5,893 bases of DNA from DATKMG01 sp035541995 (GTDB lineage: Bacteria; Acidobacteriota; Terriglobia; Versatilivoradales; Versatilivoraceae), in the NCBI GenBank assembly GCA_035541995.1, contig DATKMG010000008.1:1-5893 (forward strand), written 5' to 3'. The translations under genes and the position numbers were made by a program. Shown piece after piece: positions 4,505-5,893 of this stretch. Position 1 is the stretch's first letter; every line of letters starts with the position of its first letter. Under the pieces are notes generated by a model. It had not been told where the DNA came from and searched no databases. It saw only the letters and a list, made by a program, of their open reading frames with translations.

Positions 4505-5893
4505 GTCTCGCTCCATCCGTTGAGAGCTTCGAGCAGGGCCACATAGCGGCTCAGTCGCCGCTGGTAATAGTGGGACAACTGGCGGTTGGGCCGGGTGACT
4601 TTGCCTACGCCGATCCACTGACCCGCTGCTTTGTTTATATCTTTGAGCAAACCGACACCATAAGCAGCCAGGAGTGCCGCGCCTAAAGGCGCACCTTCGC
4701 TCCGGTTGATTTGAACCACACGGCTTCCCAACGTGTCCGCTTTGATCTGATTCCAAAGACCACTTCTTTCTCCTCCTCCGACTACGCGGACTTCAGTCAG
4801 AGGCATGCCGGGGACCAGACCCAAGAGGACCTGCCTGTAAACGCCATACTCCAATGCTACTGCTTCTAATACCGCTCGCCAGAGATGGGCGGTAGAATGA
4901 GACCAGGACAAGCCGGCCCAAGCCCCACGAAGGTGGGGTCGGCTCGGTGAAACCCGGCCGCCCAGGTGGGGAACGAACAGTGGAAGCTCATCACTCGGCC
5001 TGATGCGGGCGGCCGCACGATCCAGCCCGCCAAATTCAACCCCTGCGGCCGATTTGAGACCAGCGGTTGCCAGCTGCCTTCGAAACCACTCCAGGTTCAT
5101 GCCTCCGCCATTGATATAGGCATAGGGATGCCAGAGCCCGGGCGTGGCGGCTTGCCCGCAACTTAGGGTCTTATACTGGCTGTCAGGGCAGAAAGTTCTT
5201 GTAGTTGCTGCAAAGACCGAGGCTGTACCGGCCACATCCACGCATATGCCTTCTCTGGTGGCTCCAGCAGCCAGGAACGAGGCCGCCGTATCGCCACATC
5301 CCGCAACGATCGGTACGCCCGCTCGAAGGCCACATCGACGTGCCATCGACCCGATCAGTTCACCGACGACCTCATGGGAATTGACGATTCGGGGCAGGCG
5401 CGCAGGATCGAAACCGAAACGAGCACAGAGAGCAGCATCCCAGCATCCTTTCCGATTGTCGGCAAAGCCGCTGAAATGCAGGTAGGTTTTGTCTATAAAG
5501 GCATCTCTGGCAGTTAAGCCGCAGAGGCGCATGGCCGCATAGCCACCAGGCTGGACGAAAGCCCTGATGGCCCGATAATCTCTGGGGCGCTCATGCATCC
5601 ACCACAGGATTTTCGGTCCATGATTGAAGCTGACCGGCCCCCCGGTTTTTACTACTATCTCATCACCGGCAGAGGTGCTCATGCGGGTGATGTAAGTCGC
5701 GCAACGTGTATCTAACCACGAATCATATGGGGTGACGTGTATACCATCCTGTCCGATACCGATGATGCCGGCCATCTGTCCCCCGATCGCAATTGCAGCT
5801 ACCGACCTGGGCTGGATCTGCCGTTGCACTATGCAGGCGCGAATGGCCTGACACACGGAGGTCACCTGGAACTCAGGGCCCTCTTCTACCACC
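4501..5893 (-). CDS. FGGY-family carbohydrate kinase, xylulokinase-like (5' end outside window)
   Basis: 464 codons are visible with a TGA at 4501; the frame stays open to the right edge, so the GTG at 5892 is internal rather than a start. Full-length relatives are about 500 aa, so some 45 residues are missing, including the first nucleotide-binding strand and its Asp. Recognisable blocks are GGQMAGIIGI (visible residues 37-46), SWLDTR (58-63), GPKILWWMHERP (92-103), the catalytic Asp in AGCGDTAAS (D201), VAGTASVF (220-227) and the C-terminal FGGY signature GGGERSGLWNQIKAD (372-386) with EGAPLGAALLAA (399-410). The enzyme would phosphorylate a ketose or polyol with ATP in the cytoplasm. The block order is xylulokinase-like, but the substrate pocket cannot be assigned by eye. 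It is the first visible gene of the operon and overlaps the dehydrogenase by 4 nt. Confidence 0.93.
   Translation of the reverse strand, partial: VVEEGPEFQVTSVCQAIRACIVQRQIQPRSVAAIAIGGQMAGIIGIGQDGIHVTPYDSWLDTRCATYITRMSTSAGDEIVVKTGGPVSFNHGPKILWWMHERPRDYRAIRAFVQPGGYAAMRLCGLTARDAFIDKTYLHFSGFADNRKGCWDAALCARFGFDPARLPRIVNSHEVVGELIGSMARRCGLRAGVPIVAGCGDTAASFLAAGATREGICVDVAGTASVFAATTRTFCPDSQYKTLSCGQAATPGLWHPYAYINGGGMNLEWFRRQLATAGLKSAAGVEFGGLDRAAARIRPSDELPLFVPHLGGRVSPSRPHLRGAWAGLSWSHSTAHLWRAVLEAVALEYGVYRQVLLGLVPGMPLTEVRVVGGGERSGLWNQIKADTLGSRVVQINRSEGAPLGAALLAAYGVGLLKDINKAAGQWIGVGKVTRPNRQLSHYYQRRLSRYVALLEALNGWSET
4511..4514 (-). promoter_or_regulatory. Ribosome binding site of the dehydrogenase gene
   Basis: GGAG on the minus strand, inside the end of the kinase gene, lies 6 nt before the ATG at 4504. 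Together with the 4-nt ATGA overlap it points to coupled translation and settles the start against the longer frame. Confidence 0.7.

Larger units (their letters stand above)
1..5893 (-). other. Putative sugar-catabolic operon, interrupted by a mobile element
   Basis: Kinase, dehydrogenase, cupin isomerase and isomerase-like genes are co-directional with junctions of -4, +4 and +42 nt, and the TIM-barrel gene follows on the same strand after the 916-bp insertion. The first three junctions strongly suggest one transcript. Membership of the last gene is inferred from strand and function. The promoter, regulator and transporter are not in the window. Confidence 0.75.

Noticed and set aside
4504..4756. 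84-residue N-terminal extension of the dehydrogenase
   Set aside because: It lies entirely inside the kinase gene in another frame, is low in recognisable structure, and the ATG at 4504 has a good Shine-Dalgarno and an ATGA overlap.

Overview
The window appears to be a bacterial carbohydrate-catabolism operon, read entirely on the minus strand, with a small REP/RAYT-type mobile element inserted into it. The organism cannot be named. The planctomycete/verrucomicrobial-type Y1 (RAYT-like) transposase flanked by GC-rich multi-hairpin repeats, together with a TIM-barrel isomerase and a cupin-type phosphoglucose isomerase in one sugar cluster, suggests an uncultured member of the PVC group or a similar lineage. 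That is inference from gene style only.

In transcription order (right to left) the layout is as follows. An FGGY carbohydrate kinase (5893 down to 4501) has its N-terminus outside the window. A shikimate-dehydrogenase-fold oxidoreductase (4504-3551) overlaps the kinase by 4 nt (ATGA). A cupin-type glucose-6-phosphate isomerase (3546-2974) starts 4 nt after the dehydrogenase stop. An L-fucose/arabinose-isomerase-like protein (2931-1612) follows after 42 nt. Next come 92 nt of intergenic DNA and a 916-bp element (1519-604) made of two 207-bp direct repeats around a Y1 transposase gene (1298-846). Last is a sugar phosphate isomerase/epimerase-like TIM barrel (593 down to 1) whose C-terminus runs off the left edge. 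This last gene and the kinase are truncated only by the window.

The five metabolic genes share strand and tight spacing, so they probably act in one pathway: aldose/ketose isomerisation, kinase phosphorylation, a cupin isomerase acting on a sugar phosphate, an NAD(P)-dependent oxidation or reduction of a polyhydroxy or cyclic acid-like substrate, and an epimerase. The substrate cannot be read from the sequence. No transporter, regulator or aldolase lies in the window, and the operon promoter is not visible.

The most notable points are: the unusual gene combination; the dehydrogenase, which keeps the AroE Lys/Asp pair but lacks other shikimate-binding residues; and the mobile element. Each 207-bp repeat of the element is itself an inverted pair of half-units with a TAG next to each main stem. 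The element ends only 10 bp before the start codon of the last operon gene.
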